Shown: positions 35,206-45,248, counted from the first letter of the stretch. The stretch is 64,000 nucleotides of DNA from Haliea salexigens DSM 19537 (GCF_000423125.1 NZ_AUHJ01000003.1:124001-188000); one strand, 5' to 3'. Notes: generated by a model from the sequence alone, not told the origin. Translations and numbers: made by a program.

Positions 35206-37333
35206 CGGGCACGTGGTCCAACTCGGGGCCGCGCATCACCCAGAACAGCAGCGCGACAAAGAGCAACAGGCAGGCGAAGAAGAGCTTGGAACTCGCGGTA
35301 GTAGCGGTTTGCGGGTAGGCAAAGCCCTGCGAGGACTGGCCGCCAGGGCGGGTATTGCGCACCGCATCCGGCTTCAGGGGCACGTCGGTCGGCCGCGAGA
35401 CCTGCTCCTCGACGGCGACAAAGCTTGTATAGGGACTCAGTAACTGGTGCTGCAGCGCAACGGCCAGCACATTGGCTCGAATCACCGCTTCCCGAGCCCC
35501 TGTATAGCGTTCATCGAGCAGCGCCTGGATCCGCGCGCGCGCCCAGAGGCTGCCAACACCGCGGGCCGGCTGCTGGGCACTATCGCCGAGTTCAAGCTCC
35601 TGCCGCCATGGCTGGCCGTTGAGCCTGCCCGATACCCGAATAACGCCTACCTGCGGCGGGGTATTGAAGTGCACCGAGCGAATCAGGGGTGCGCCTGCGT
35701 ACAAGTCGGGCAAGGGGCCACCGGCCTCCGCCACCGCCTGCGGCCAGTCCACGCGCACGTCGGTCAACAAAGGGGCCGCTAGGTAGTCAACCAGTGCATC
35801 CATCTGCGTGCTGACCTCACTTGATTCACCCACGTGAAGATGCCGACCGCGTCCGAGTGCGGCGGCCTCGCGCAGGAACCAGCTATTGGGGGCGGAGCCA
35901 ATACCCACCGTAAACAGGCGGGAGGCCCCGATCCGCACTGCAATCATATCGATGATGGCCTGCTCGTTGCCCACGGCGCCATCGGTCAGGAAAACGACCT
36001 GGCGCAACCGCTCGTTCGTGGTGGCGAGACCCTGCTGTAGCGCATGCTGCAGCGGCGGCAGCATTTCCGTTCCGCCACCCGCCTCCAGTTTGCTGACGAA
36101 GCGTCGCGCCTGTCGCAATGCGTCGGGTACCGCCTGACGCGATTTCGCAAACAGTGACCGGTACTCGTGGTCGAAAGCGATAATATTGAAATGGTCTGCA
36201 GGGCGCAGGCTGTCGAGCGCCGCGGCAAGGCTGTGCCGGGCCTGCTGCAATGGCACACCGCCCATCGAACCGGACGTATCAATCACAAACACCAGTTCGC
36301 GAGGTATCGCCGTATCCGCCTGCGTCAGCGCGGGTGGTACAACCATCAACATCCCGTAATGATCACCGTCAACCGCTTCGGTAAACAGCGCCGCGCGGGG
36401 CTCGCTACCCGTGGCCGGCGTCCAGCGCAGCACGAAATCGCGATCCATTTCCGCCGGCCCGCGAGCCAGTTGCAAGGCATAGCGGCTGCCTTCCCGGGAC
36501 AAGCGCATGGCATGGCTGGGCGTGTCCACCTGTGCCAGGGGCAAACCCGCGTCCAGTTCAACGGCAATGTCCACGGGGTTCAGCGGCAGGGCATCGGCGC
36601 CCGCCCGCGGGTGTTGCCACGCGGCTATCAGCGGGGCATCGGGTACCTGGTCCGTTGCCGCATGCCAAGCCAGATAACTCGCCTCCGCTGCGCCATTTTC
36701 TGCGCGCGGCAGTGAAATACCGGGAATATAGCGAGGGGTCAGCGTCATGGGCAGGCGCAGGCTGAAGCGGCCCTGGGCGAACTCGACCGGCTGCACAAAT
36801 TCGAGCTCAACGCTGACTGTTTCCCCGGGCGCCACATTGGCAATGCGGTTCTGAAACAGGTTGGGGCGCTGCTGCGACACCAGAGAGGCCTTGCGCCCAC
36901 TGCTGGCCGCCTGCTGGTAAATGGCCTGCGCCTCCTGCCGTTCACGCACTTTGCCAACAATGCGCCGCCCTCCGGCACGCATTTCCATGTGCCGCACCGC
37001 CGCGTCCCCCGGCAAAGGAAACGCGTAGACGCCCTCCGCCCAGTCCCCACTGGTATTCTCGAAGGTCTGCTGCAACCGCACCACGGCGACCATGCCCGCT
37101 ATTTGCACAGCAAAGCGACTGTGCTGCAGCAGGGCCGGCTCGGGAGGTAACCCGGGGCGCTGTAACAGAAGCTGACCGGACCCGGGCTCGAAACCCACGT
37201 CCGCACGTGCAATGCTCGCATTGAGGAGCAGGCCACATAGAAACAACGCCACTAACCGGGGCAAAAGCACAAAGCAAAGCCGCAGCAACGTGCGCGCCGC
37301 CAAAAAATGGTGTACTGGCCGTATGGTCATCAT
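35189..37333 (-). CDS. Marine proteobacterial sortase target protein (VIT + VWA)
   Basis: 714 residues from the ATG at 37333, 8 bases after GGAG. Signal sequence (about 15-45, ending SIARA), VIT domain (about 60-190, with EGVYAFPLPGDAAVRHMEM), then a von Willebrand A domain with the metal site VFVIDTSGSMGG. The C-terminus is a sortase tail: YPQTATTASSK, a hydrophobic helix (FFACLLLFVALLFWVM) and a charged end. The motif YPQTA replaces the LPxTG of Gram-positives. The fold resembles inter-alpha-trypsin inhibitor heavy chains and suggests a metal-dependent adhesive surface protein. Confidence 0.93.
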   Translation of the reverse strand: MMTIRPVHHFLAARTLLRLCFVLLPRLVALFLCGLLLNASIARADVGFEPGSGQLLLQRPGLPPEPALLQHSRFAVQIAGMVAVVRLQQTFENTSGDWAEGVYAFPLPGDAAVRHMEMRAGGRRIVGKVRERQEAQAIYQQAASSGRKASLVSQQRPNLFQNRIANVAPGETVSVELEFVQPVEFAQGRFSLRLPMTLTPRYIPGISLPRAENGAAEASYLAWHAATDQVPDAPLIAAWQHPRAGADALPLNPVDIAVELDAGLPLAQVDTPSHAMRLSREGSRYALQLARGPAEMDRDFVLRWTPATGSEPRAALFTEAVDGDHYGMLMVVPPALTQADTAIPRELVFVIDTSGSMGGVPLQQARHSLAAALDSLRPADHFNIIAFDHEYRSLFAKSRQAVPDALRQARRFVSKLEAGGGTEMLPPLQHALQQGLATTNERLRQVVFLTDGAVGNEQAIIDMIAVRIGASRLFTVGIGSAPNSWFLREAAALGRGRHLHVGESSEVSTQMDALVDYLAAPLLTDVRVDWPQAVAEAGGPLPDLYAGAPLIRSVHFNTPPQVGVIRVSGRLNGQPWRQELELGDSAQQPARGVGSLWARARIQALLDERYTGAREAVIRANVLAVALQHQLLSPYTSFVAVEEQVSRPTDVPLKPDAVRNTRPGGQSSQGFAYPQTATTASSKLFFACLLLFVALLFWVMRGPELDHVPDDAKR

Positions 37334-37499
37334 CAACATCTCTCCCTGAGTTTGGACGCCTCTATTGAAGCGCCGGGAGCTGTCCATCCGGTGGCAGACC
37401 TGTGGCGGACTGATGTGCAAATGTGACCAATTGTGGCAACGCTTGAGCAACCGCCCTGATTCTGGAACCATGGCAGCCTTTCCCGCCGGGTAAACCCGC

Positions 37500-38192
37500 A
37501 TGCGACACCACATCGCTATTGTCGAAGACGAAGCTGCCCTGGCGGCCAACTATCGCGACGCACTACAGCGGCAGGGTTTCCGGGTGTCGCTGTTTGGCGA
37601 CCGCCCGACCGCCAGCGCGGAGTTTCGCCGCCAACTACCGGACCTCGCCATCATTGATGTCGGCCTGGGTGACGATATCGAAGGCGGTTTTGAACTCTGC
37701 CGCGAGTTGCGCAGCCTGTGTCCGGTGGTACCTATCGTCTTCCTCACCGCACGCGACAGTGAACTCGATGTGATTTCCGGGCTGCGCCTGGGGGCCGACG
37801 ACTACCTGACCAAGAACATCAGCCAGGCGCACCTGCTGGCGCGCATTGTGGCCCTGTTTCGTCGCGTTCAGGCCCTGCGGACACCCGAGCTACGGGAGCA
37901 TGTGCTGGAGCAGGGCTATTTGAGCCTGAATCTGGAGCGCATGACGGCGCAGTGGCAAGGTGTGCCGGTGCCACTCACCGTGACGGAATTCTGGATGGTA
38001 CACACGCTGGCAAGACACCGCGGCCACGTAAAAAACCGCCAGCAGCTGATGGACAGCGCCAACGTCGTACTCGACGACAACACCATCACCTCTCACATCA
38101 AACGCATCCGGCGCAAGTTTACCGCCCTGGACCCCGCGTTCGACTGCATTGAAACGGCCTATGGCATGGGCTATCGCTGGCTGGGTCACTAG
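37500..38192 (+). CDS. pdsR: Dedicated sortase system response regulator
   Basis: 230 residues, OmpR family. Receiver domain with IVEDEAALAANYRDAL, phospho-acceptor Asp in LAIIDVGLGDD, Thr in FLTARDS and Lys in YLTKNIS; winged helix with TVTEFWMVHTLARHRGHVK and ETAYGMGYRWLG. Sequence layout and position, divergent from a class GN sortase pair and directly before its kinase, identify it as the dedicated sortase system regulator (TIGR03787 type). It probably controls the sortase and target genes from the shared intergenic region. Confidence 0.92.
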   Translation: MRHHIAIVEDEAALAANYRDALQRQGFRVSLFGDRPTASAEFRRQLPDLAIIDVGLGDDIEGGFELCRELRSLCPVVPIVFLTARDSELDVISGLRLGADDYLTKNISQAHLLARIVALFRRVQALRTPELREHVLEQGYLSLNLERMTAQWQGVPVPLTVTEFWMVHTLARHRGHVKNRQQLMDSANVVLDDNTITSHIKRIRRKFTALDPAFDCIETAYGMGYRWLGH

Positions 38193-38195
38193 CGC

Positions 38196-40268
38196 GTGAG
38201 CCTGCGCCGCCAGCTTATTCTGGTCAGCCTGCTGCTGCTGACACTGCCCTGGGCCGGGTGCCAATTCCTGCGCGAAATGGAAACGGCGCTGCGCCAGGGC
38301 CAGGCGCAGGCAGTCGCCGCCACCGCGGCCGCCGTTGCCGCCAGCCTTGCCGAACGCCCCGATGCGCTCTACCCCAATCGCGATCGCCTGCGCAGCCCCG
38401 ACGACACCAGCGGCTCGCTGTATGCGCCGCTGCTGGAAAGCCCGCCGTTGCTGGACGGCTATGAAGACGGCTGGAGCGAACCCGTCCAGCAGACCTACAG
38501 CGGCCTGGAAACGCGCATCCCGAGCCTGGGCTACCGCGCCGGTGTGTACGCCGACACGCTCTACCTGATGCTGCACATAACCGATAGTTCGGTCACCTAC
38601 CATGACCCGGGATTGAGCCCGGAGCCAAACGGGGATCGGCTCATCCTGCGCACGTGGCTGGACGGCAAACGCCAGGACTATGTGATTGCGACGCCTGCTC
38701 CCGGCAGCGTGCGCGCGCAATACGCTAGCCCGCGCCACCGCGCAGTCGACGCCGGACAGATCCGCGGCTTCTGGCAGGATACCCGCGCAGGCTACGCCGT
38801 TGAGCTTGCGCTGCCGCTGGCCATAACCGGCCAGCGCCTCGGGGTGTACGCCGTGGATGTAGACGGGCACCGCAGCAGTGGCTGGCGCACGGCGGGCAAT
38901 ACCGGCCCGCTGCAGCAGGCGGCACCGCCCTGGCTGATCTATCCACCGCGGGCACTGCAGGCGGACCTGGCGCGGTTTGCGCAGGCCGGCCAGCATCTGC
39001 GCGTGACAGACCGCCACGCCCGCCTGCTGGCGCAAGCCCGCGAACCGAAAGCGCCCGGCGTGGGCGCTGGTGATGACACCTTCTGGCTGGTGCAGGCGTT
39101 GTATCGACGCGCACTCGCCGAGGAGGCACTGGAACCCAGAGCAGCCCCGGCGAGTACAGGTTATCTGCACGCACCGGAAGTTGCTGCGGCCCTGGAAGGC
39201 CGCGCCACCCAGCACTGGTACGGCACTGACAGTCCGGGGCGACGGCTGCTGGCAGGCGCCGCACCCATACGCAGCGGAGACCAGGTGATAGGCGCGGTCA
39301 TCGTGGAGCAGAGTAGCGATCAATACCTGTCTCTCACAGACCGCGCGTTCAGCCGTTTGCTTGGCTACAGCGCGCTGGCGTTGGCGGTAGCCGCGCTGGG
39401 CTTGCTGCTGTTCGCCAGCGTGCTCTCCTGGCGTATACGCCGTCTGAGCCAGGCCGCTCGCAGCGTGCTGGGGAGCCAGGGCATGGAGCTTGCGCACTTC
39501 CCCCGCAGCCGCGCGCGTGACGAAATAGGCGACCTGTCACGAAGTTACGCGCATCTGCTGGCGGAACTGCATGAATACAATGAGTACCTGCGCACGCTGA
39601 GCCGCAAGCTGTCGCACGAACTGCGCACACCGATCGCGGTCATCCAGTCATCACTGGACAACCTGGGCACAGCGGATCAGGCTGACGCGCGCGCTACCTA
39701 CGTGCAGCGGGCACACCAGGGACTGTCCCGACTCAGCGGCATTCTTGACGCGATGACCGAGGCAACGCGGCTGGAAGAGAGCATCCGCCAGCGCGAGCTC
39801 GTCCGGCTGGACCTGGCTCCCCTGCTCGAATCACTCTGTGCCGCCTACCGCGGCGCGTACCCTCAGCATTCGTTCATTCTGCACGCGCCCGAAGACTGCG
39901 CCTGGGTGCACGGCGCTGCTGACCTGCTGGTACAGGCGCTGGACAAGCTGGTGGACAACGCCGCCTCTTTTGCGCCAGCTGGCAGTGCAATCACCTTACG
40001 GCTGCTGCCACACAACGGTTATTGGGCAATCAGTGTCAGCAACCCCGGGCCCGCGCTGCCTGCAGACATGCGCGGCCGACTGTTTGAGGCCATGGTGTCA
40101 CTGCGCGAACCGCGCAAGGCCGACACCGTGCACCTGGGGCTGGGGCTTTATGTGGTTCGCCTGGTGGCGGAATACCACCACGGCAGCGCGCATGCCGCAA
40201 CGCGGGACGACGGCAACGGAGCCGTCTTCACATTGCTGCTGCCCAGGGACCGCAGCCCCGTCAGCTGA
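38196..40268 (+). CDS. pdsS: Dedicated sortase system sensor histidine kinase
   Basis: 690 residues from a GTG 3 bases after the regulator gene. An N-terminal membrane helix (about 7-25), an unusually large extracytoplasmic region of about 360 residues that resembles a carbohydrate-binding fold ([17 protein letters not shown]), a second helix near 388-408 and a HAMP linker. The H box is [16 protein letters not shown]; the ATPase has KLVDNAASF and HLGLGLYVV. This matches the TIGR03785-type kinase that accompanies class GN sortases. Its last 8 bases overlap the end of the convergent uvrB gene. Confidence 0.92.
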   Translation: MSLRRQLILVSLLLLTLPWAGCQFLREMETALRQGQAQAVAATAAAVAASLAERPDALYPNRDRLRSPDDTSGSLYAPLLESPPLLDGYEDGWSEPVQQTYSGLETRIPSLGYRAGVYADTLYLMLHITDSSVTYHDPGLSPEPNGDRLILRTWLDGKRQDYVIATPAPGSVRAQYASPRHRAVDAGQIRGFWQDTRAGYAVELALPLAITGQRLGVYAVDVDGHRSSGWRTAGNTGPLQQAAPPWLIYPPRALQADLARFAQAGQHLRVTDRHARLLAQAREPKAPGVGAGDDTFWLVQALYRRALAEEALEPRAAPASTGYLHAPEVAAALEGRATQHWYGTDSPGRRLLAGAAPIRSGDQVIGAVIVEQSSDQYLSLTDRAFSRLLGYSALALAVAALGLLLFASVLSWRIRRLSQAARSVLGSQGMELAHFPRSRARDEIGDLSRSYAHLLAELHEYNEYLRTLSRKLSHELRTPIAVIQSSLDNLGTADQADARATYVQRAHQGLSRLSGILDAMTEATRLEESIRQRELVRLDLAPLLESLCAAYRGAYPQHSFILHAPEDCAWVHGAADLLVQALDKLVDNAASFAPAGSAITLRLLPHNGYWAISVSNPGPALPADMRGRLFEAMVSLREPRKADTVHLGLGLYVVRLVAEYHHGSAHAATRDDGNGAVFTLLLPRDRSPVS

Positions 40269-42279
40269 TAAAGGCCAGCTGGCGCGCCTCCGCCAACTGG
40301 TCGCGCAACGCCGCGGCCTGTTCGAACTCAAGGTTGCGCGCGTGCTCCTGCATCTGCGCCTCCATCTGCTGCAGCTTGCGTGCCAGAGCCGCCGGGCTCA
40401 AGCGCGCAATATCAGCACTGAAGGCCAGGGCCTGCTCGGCCACCTTGTTGCCCTTGGCACGGCCGCGGGTCGGCATGCGGCGAGCGCCCTCCATGATGTC
40501 CTTGACTGACTTGGTTACACCCACCGGCGTGATGCCGTGTTCCGCGTTGTGGGCCAGCTGTTTCTCGCGGCGCCGCGCGGTTTCCGCCATCGCCCGCTCC
40601 ATCGACCCCGTTACCTTGTCGGCATAGAGCACGGCACGGCCCTTCAGGTTGCGCGCGGCACGCCCGATGGTCTGGATCAGGGAACGGTCGGAGCGCAGGA
40701 AGCCCTCCTTGTCCGCGTCGAGTATGGCCACCAGTGAGACCTCGGGCATATCCAGACCCTCCCGCAGCAGGTTGATCCCGACCAATACATCGAACTCACC
40801 CAGGCGTAAATCGCGGATGATTTCCACGCGCTCCACCGTATCGATGTCGGAGTGCAGGTAGCGCACCTTGACGCCGTGTTCGGAAAGATACTCGGTCAAA
40901 TCCTCTGCCATGCGCTTGGTGAGTGTGGTTACCAGCACCCGGTCCCCCGTCGCTACCGTGGTGTGAATCTCCTGCAGCAAATCGTCGACCTGGGTGCTCG
41001 CCGGGCGCACCTCCAGCTCCGGGTCTATCAGGCCCGTGGGCCGCACCACCTGCTCCACGGTGCGCCCGGCATGTTCCAGTTCATAGGGGCCCGGCGTGGC
41101 GGAGACAAACACCGCCTGCGGCACCAGTCGCTCCCACTCCTCAAAGCGCAGCGGGCGGTTGTCCAGTGCGGAGGGCAAACGAAACCCGTACTCGACCAGG
41201 GTTTCTTTCCGCGACCGGTCGCCGCGGTACATGCCTCCGATTTGCGGGATGGTGGCGTGGGATTCGTCGATGATGACCAGCGCGTTTTCCGGCAGGTACT
41301 CAAACAGGGTTGGCGGCGGCTCACCCGGGCCACGCCCGGACAGGTAGCGCGAGTAGTTTTCCACACCGTTGCAGTAACCCAGCTCGCGAATCATTTCGAC
41401 ATCGTAGCGCGTGCGTTGCTGCAGGCGCTGTGCCTCAACCAGCTTTTCATTGTCCTTCAGCTGTTTTACGCGCTGCTCCAGCTCGGCCTCGATATGCACC
41501 ACGGCATCGAGCATGACATCGCGCGACGTCACGTAGTGGCTTTTGGGAAAAATGGTGACCCGGGGTACCTTGCGTTCGACCACCCCGGTTAACGGATCAA
41601 AGAAATAGAGATTGTCGATCTCCTCATCGAACAGCTCCACGCGCACCGCTTCACGTTCGGAATCAGCCGGGTAGATGTCGATGACATCCCCGCGCACGCG
41701 ATAGCAACCGCGATGAAAATCGACGTCATTGCGCGTGTACTGCAACTCGGCAAGGTGACGCAGCACTTCCCGCTGATTAATCATCTCGCCGCGCGAGAGG
41801 TGCAGAACCATCTTGAAGTAGGATTTCGGGTCACCCAGACCGTAAATCGCCGACACGGTCGCCACCACCAGGCAATCCGGGCGCTCCATCAGTGCTTTGG
41901 TGGCCGACAGGCGCATCTGTTCGATATGCTCGTTTACCGAGGCATCTTTTTCGATAAAGGTATCCGAGGACGGCACATACGCCTCGGGCTGATAATAATC
42001 GTAATAGGAGACGAAATACTCCACGGCGTTATCCGGGAAGAATTCCTTGAACTCTCCGTAAAGCTGCGCCGCGAGCGTCTTGTTGTGTGCCATGACGATC
42101 GTCGGGCGCTGCAACTGCTCCACCACATGGGCCATAGTGAAAGTCTTGCCGGAGCCGGTCACACCGAGCAGCGTCTGCGAAGCCAGCCCCGCATTCACCC
42201 CCTCCACAAGCCCCCGGATGGCCGCAGGCTGATCACCCGCAGGCGAGTAGCTGGAATGCACCTTGAACGGTTTGGACAT
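40261..42279 (-). CDS. uvrB: Excinuclease ABC subunit B
   Basis: 672 residues. Helicase-like motor with Walker [14 protein letters not shown], the beta-hairpin region [24 protein letters not shown]-like DESH ([16 protein letters not shown]), motif [10 protein letters not shown] and a C-terminal UVR coiled-coil ([20 protein letters not shown]). It verifies DNA damage handed over by UvrA and recruits UvrC in nucleotide excision repair. In Pseudomonas uvrB also lies near the O-antigen locus; here they are about 8 kb apart. Confidence 0.98.
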   Translation of the reverse strand: MSKPFKVHSSYSPAGDQPAAIRGLVEGVNAGLASQTLLGVTGSGKTFTMAHVVEQLQRPTIVMAHNKTLAAQLYGEFKEFFPDNAVEYFVSYYDYYQPEAYVPSSDTFIEKDASVNEHIEQMRLSATKALMERPDCLVVATVSAIYGLGDPKSYFKMVLHLSRGEMINQREVLRHLAELQYTRNDVDFHRGCYRVRGDVIDIYPADSEREAVRVELFDEEIDNLYFFDPLTGVVERKVPRVTIFPKSHYVTSRDVMLDAVVHIEAELEQRVKQLKDNEKLVEAQRLQQRTRYDVEMIRELGYCNGVENYSRYLSGRGPGEPPPTLFEYLPENALVIIDESHATIPQIGGMYRGDRSRKETLVEYGFRLPSALDNRPLRFEEWERLVPQAVFVSATPGPYELEHAGRTVEQVVRPTGLIDPELEVRPASTQVDDLLQEIHTTVATGDRVLVTTLTKRMAEDLTEYLSEHGVKVRYLHSDIDTVERVEIIRDLRLGEFDVLVGINLLREGLDMPEVSLVAILDADKEGFLRSDRSLIQTIGRAARNLKGRAVLYADKVTGSMERAMAETARRREKQLAHNAEHGITPVGVTKSVKDIMEGARRMPTRGRAKGNKVAEQALAFSADIARLSPAALARKLQQMEAQMQEHARNLEFEQAAALRDQLAEARQLAFIS

Positions 42280-42400
42280 AAGCAGTCGGCCCGGAGAGTT
42301 GTAAACCGACCATTATGGTCCACTAGGGGCGGAATTGCAGCCGGGTGGGGACTGCGTGAGGTGAGCGCCAAAAGCATTGCGAAAAATCCCCCTCAAGCTG

Positions 42401-42429
42401 TTGACCTGCCTGTGACGCATCATTAATAT
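42401..42429 (+). promoter_or_regulatory. Promoter of tRNA-Asn
   Basis: TTGACC at 42401-42406 and a TAATAT box at 42424-42429 (17-base spacer) are followed by a GC-rich discriminator, 22 bases ahead of the tRNA. Confidence 0.65.
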
Positions 42430-42451
42430 ACGCGACCTCGGTTGACACCAT

Positions 42452-42527
42452 TCCGCCTTAGCTCAGTTGGTAGAGCAATTGACTGTTAATCAATGGGTCG
42501 CTGGTTCGAGCCCAGCAGGCGGAGCCA
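42452..42527 (+). tRNA. tRNA-Asn (anticodon GTT)
   Basis: 76 bases with encoded CCA. The acceptor stem TCCGCCT pairs with AGGCGGA, D arm GCTCAGTTGGTAGAGC, anticodon loop CTGTTAA giving GTT, T arm CTGGTTCGAGCCCAG. Confidence 0.98.
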
Positions 42528-42542
42528 TATTCTGAGAAAAAT

Positions 42543-42574
42543 AAAGGGGTTGCAGCAATGTGACCCCTTTTTTT
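42543..42574 (+). terminator. Rho-independent terminator of tRNA-Asn
   Basis: AAAGGGGT, 12-base loop, ACCCCTTT followed by further T. Confidence 0.85.
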
Positions 42575-42648
42575 CGTCTCCATAGAACAGCAACGACACC
42601 ATCGTCGACCCCCTCAGGTTATCAACTTACACGAGACACAAGGACACT

Positions 42649-43197
42649 ATGCTCACAGCCAGCAAACTTGAAAAAATCATGGAGCTCGAGGCCAACCTCC
42701 GCGCCGAGTATCAGCAACAGCTAGACACCAAGACCGCCGAAATCGACCGCCTCAGCGCCCGGGAGTCAGAGCTCCAGGCCGCAATCGACAAGCAGTTGGA
42801 GACCATCACCGAACTGACCGGCAAGGCCACCGACAGCCAGAAGGCCGAGCAGCGCGCCCGCGAGCTGCACAATCGCAGCGACAGGCTGGTGGGGGAAATC
42901 GCCGAATTGAAGCAGCGGATCAAGTCCCTGCAGAAGGATCTCGCGGCGGTGCGCGAGGAGAACAAGGCACTGACCCAGTTCGACCCTGTACGCATGAAGA
43001 AGAATCTCGACGCCAGCAAGAAAAAGCTCGCCGAGAAGACCAAGGCTGCTGACGCCTTACAAAAGACGCTCAGCGAGAGCAAGAAAGAGAACGCGGAGCT
43101 GCAACGGAAAGTCGCTGAGCTGGAAGCGAAAGTCGCTGACGCCGAATCCGCCGAAGCGCCTGCAAGCGCGGCGAAGGAAGAGTCAGCGGCGGCTTGA
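42649..43197 (+). CDS. Coiled-coil protein of unknown function
   Basis: 182 residues, almost wholly predicted coiled coil: long runs of heptads with Glu, Lys, Leu and Gln (LEKIMELEANLRAEYQQQLD to VAELEAKVADAESA), broken near residue 118 by TQFDPVRMKK, then an Ala/Glu-rich tail. No signal peptide or membrane segment. Possible roles include a scaffold or a phage- or island-borne structural protein; none can be fixed. First gene after tRNA-Asn. A short inverted repeat follows. Confidence 0.65.
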   Translation: MLTASKLEKIMELEANLRAEYQQQLDTKTAEIDRLSARESELQAAIDKQLETITELTGKATDSQKAEQRARELHNRSDRLVGEIAELKQRIKSLQKDLAAVREENKALTQFDPVRMKKNLDASKKKLAEKTKAADALQKTLSESKKENAELQRKVAELEAKVADAESAEAPASAAKEESAAA

Positions 43198-43227
43198 TCA
43201 GTACGCCTGGTCAAGCCTGATCGGGCT

Positions 43228-43249
43228 GCCAACTGTCAGATCAGTTGGC
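43228..43249. repeat. Perfect 8-bp inverted repeat after the coiled-coil gene
   Basis: GCCAACTG, 6-base loop, CAGTTGGC. No T run follows; it may be a weak terminator or an mRNA end. Confidence 0.45.
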
Positions 43250-43303
43250 GACTGTGAAAGCAAACACCCCCCAACTCTGCCCACTCACGCATACGAGCGC
43301 GAT

Positions 43304-43525
43304 ATGAACAGAATAGAGAAGCTCAAAAACGACATATACACCTTCGAAGAGCTCGATACTCTGGAGAAGAATGCGATCAAATTGCGCGATCAGGAAACGC
43401 TGAGCCTGATTATTCGTAGCCGCGCTTCCAAGACTGCCAAGGGCGAAAAGCCGAAAAGCACAGTTGATGCGGAGGGTAGGCCCCTGACTAAAAGGGCTCG
43501 TCGTGATGAAAAAAACAAGCGCTAG
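43304..43525 (+). CDS. Small basic hypothetical protein
   Basis: 73 residues. The first half is helical (IEKLKNDIYTFEELDTLEKN), the second is strongly basic and Lys/Arg-rich with a KRARRDEKNKR end. No family recognised. The charge suggests binding to nucleic acid. It lies about 100 bases after the coiled-coil gene on the same strand. Confidence 0.5.
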   Translation: MNRIEKLKNDIYTFEELDTLEKNAIKLRDQETLSLIIRSRASKTAKGEKPKSTVDAEGRPLTKRARRDEKNKR

Positions 43526-43591
43526 TTATTCGCTGGCACCGCTCTTCGACTGCTTTTCTGGCACCCGCTAAACCCTGAAACCACTGCCGGT

Positions 43592-43705
43592 TCAGACATC
43601 CATCTCTAAATCTGCCAGTGACCAGCGCTGATTGGTCCGTGCGGGTACCTCCATTGGAATTCCAGCCCTAACGAGTTTCTTGCGCCGCTCTTCACCCGTG
43701 TTCAC
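43592..43705 (-). pseudogene. Relic of an IS3-family transposase (OrfB)
   Basis: On the minus strand these 38 codons read ERRKKLVRAGIPMEVPARTN then QRWSLADLEMDV. The run P-x-x-x-P-x-R-x-N-Q-R-W-S-L-(D) is the start of the DDE domain in IS3-family OrfB proteins, just before the first catalytic Asp. The rest of the transposase is gone, so this is a decayed fragment with no obvious terminal repeats. Confidence 0.55.
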
Positions 43706-43788
43706 ACCCTTCCTTCCGCGCAGGACAGGTTACCGCAGCATCCGGTATGCTCCTTGCAGAAAAACGACGTGATTCAGGAGCAATCAGA

Positions 43789-44619
43789 ATGCACTCCAAA
43801 CGCGAATCCCTTCGCAAACGCCTGCACAGCGCGACCGTATCGCCAACCCGCTGTGCCCACAAATGGCAGGGCCAGTACTGGCAGCCGTCAAGCGCTGACG
43901 AGCGCAGCGTATCCTGCGCCACTTGCAGGAGCTTTGACTCGCACAAACAACGTTGCAGCATTAGCTTCGGCACGCCCCTGCGCAAATGCGTTGTCTCGAG
44001 CCTGGAGGCGCATTTTCATGACTGTGCCGGCGAGGAAGCATTGGAAATTGGGTTCGGGCGTTTCAAACTGGCCCGCAACCTGATAAACCGCAGCGGTGGC
44101 CGCTGGACTGGAATAGATCCCAAACAACCCACCTCACGGCCAGCTCGACTCGGAACAGGTGGTCACGGCCTCGCCGATGCGCTGCCATTCGAGAGCCAGA
44201 CCTTTGACCGTGTGTTTGGAGTGCAATCCATAGAGCACTGGGGGCAGCGTGCGGGTTCGCAGCGTGAACCTGCAAAGTATGAAGATTGCCTGCGCGAAAT
44301 TGCGCGGGTGACCAAACCCGGGGGGCGCATTTATTTCGATGCGCCAATTCATTTACACGGCAATGAAATATTCATAATGGGTGACGTTGCAAAAATACGC
44401 GACATGTTTACAACTGCTTACTGGCAGGACGTCAGTATCGAGCGCTGGCGAGAGAATCATGCGCCGCTGGAACGTTACGAACCATCGCACAAGGAATTCA
44501 GTGATTGGCCCATTGAGATTGTGAGCTACCCCGATAATGAAATTAATGCCATAAGACACAACGGTATCATCTGGCTACTGGTAATAACGGCCTGGCGCAG
44601 CGAGGTGCCGGTGGAATAG
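43789..44619 (+). CDS. Class I SAM-dependent methyltransferase with Cys-rich N-terminus
   Basis: 276 residues from the ATG at 43789, 8 bases after AGGAG. The first 80 residues hold cysteines at 22, 43, 46, 56, 67 and 79 and several His, with SCATCRSF as a CxxC knuckle, suggesting a zinc-binding part. The methyltransferase core follows: motif I ALEIGFGRFKLARNLI (83 on), an acidic residue after strand 2 in GIDPKQ, DALPFESQTFDRVFGVQSIE, and a VTKPGGRIYFDAP post-motif. Substrate unknown; small molecule or nucleic acid both possible. The gene is in the tRNA-Asn patch and its last third is less GC-rich than its neighbours. Confidence 0.75.
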   Translation: MHSKRESLRKRLHSATVSPTRCAHKWQGQYWQPSSADERSVSCATCRSFDSHKQRCSISFGTPLRKCVVSSLEAHFHDCAGEEALEIGFGRFKLARNLINRSGGRWTGIDPKQPTSRPARLGTGGHGLADALPFESQTFDRVFGVQSIEHWGQRAGSQREPAKYEDCLREIARVTKPGGRIYFDAPIHLHGNEIFIMGDVAKIRDMFTTAYWQDVSIERWRENHAPLERYEPSHKEFSDWPIEIVSYPDNEINAIRHNGIIWLLVITAWRSEVPVE

Positions 44620-44740
44620 CTGGCGCGTGCGCATTGCAGTCGGGATAATTCGATAGAAAAAACCACGACAATTCTCAAGCCAGTATTTCCGGATAAAAAA
44701 ATCGCAGCCAAAAAGGCGATAATATGAATGCACAGGGTCT

Positions 44741-44770
44741 TTGCGTTAATTAATGTGATTCGAATATAAT
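44741..44770 (+). promoter_or_regulatory. AT-rich sigma-70 promoter of the H-NS-like gene
   Basis: TTGCGT (44741-44746) and a perfect TATAAT (44765-44770), 18 bases apart, within an AT-rich stretch that stands out in this GC-rich window. H-NS proteins often bind such DNA, so self-repression is possible. Confidence 0.5.
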
Positions 44771-44798
44771 TACGACATTATTAATCAGGAGGCTTCAA

Positions 44799-45224
44799 AT
44801 GAAAGTCAAACCATCGGCACTGGCGGTATTTGCAAAATCAAAAGTGAAGGCCAAGGCGGAAGCGCGTCGGCTCAGCCAGGAAGAACTGGAAAAGCTTATC
44901 GCCTCATTGAATGAAGCACTCAAGGCGGAAAAGGAAAAGACGAAAAAGAAACAGGAAAAAGATCGCGTTGCCACAATCCGCAAAGTGAATGACTTGTTGG
45001 CGGAAAGCGGCCTCAAGCCTGAAGACCTGAAAAAGAACGCGTCCGCAGCACGCAAACGCAAGGCAACTGCAAAAAGCCGCAAGACCGGCACAGTGCCCGC
45101 TAAATATCGCCTCGTCATTGACGGCAAGAAACATGAATGGACGGGCCGCGGTCGCACGCCGAAGGTATTTCAAGCCTACTTTGATGCCGGAAACACACGG
45201 GAAAGCTGCGCTATCAAAAGCTGA
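44799..45224 (+). CDS. H-NS family DNA-binding protein
   Basis: 141 residues from the ATG at 44799, 6 bases after AGGAGG. An N-terminal basic stretch and oligomerising coiled coil (LSQEELEKLIASLNEALKAE, residues 25-65) are joined by a Lys/Ala-rich linker to the H-NS C-terminal domain: KYRLVIDGKKHEWTGRGRTP and FQAYFDAGNTRESCAI. The GRGRTP loop is the AT-hook-like minor-groove contact. Such proteins silence foreign, AT-rich genes. Its own AT-rich promoter, next to a tRNA gene and a transposase relic, fits an island-borne silencer. Confidence 0.88.
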   Translation: MKVKPSALAVFAKSKVKAKAEARRLSQEELEKLIASLNEALKAEKEKTKKKQEKDRVATIRKVNDLLAESGLKPEDLKKNASAARKRKATAKSRKTGTVPAKYRLVIDGKKHEWTGRGRTPKVFQAYFDAGNTRESCAIKS

Positions 45225-45248
45225 TACACAGCGCCTGGCGCCCCGGGC

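Noticed and set aside
42452-42527. Attachment-site duplication of the tRNA-Asn 3' end
   Set aside because: I looked downstream to about 45.2 kb for a second copy of the T arm and acceptor stem and saw none, and there is no integrase, so an att site is not claimed.
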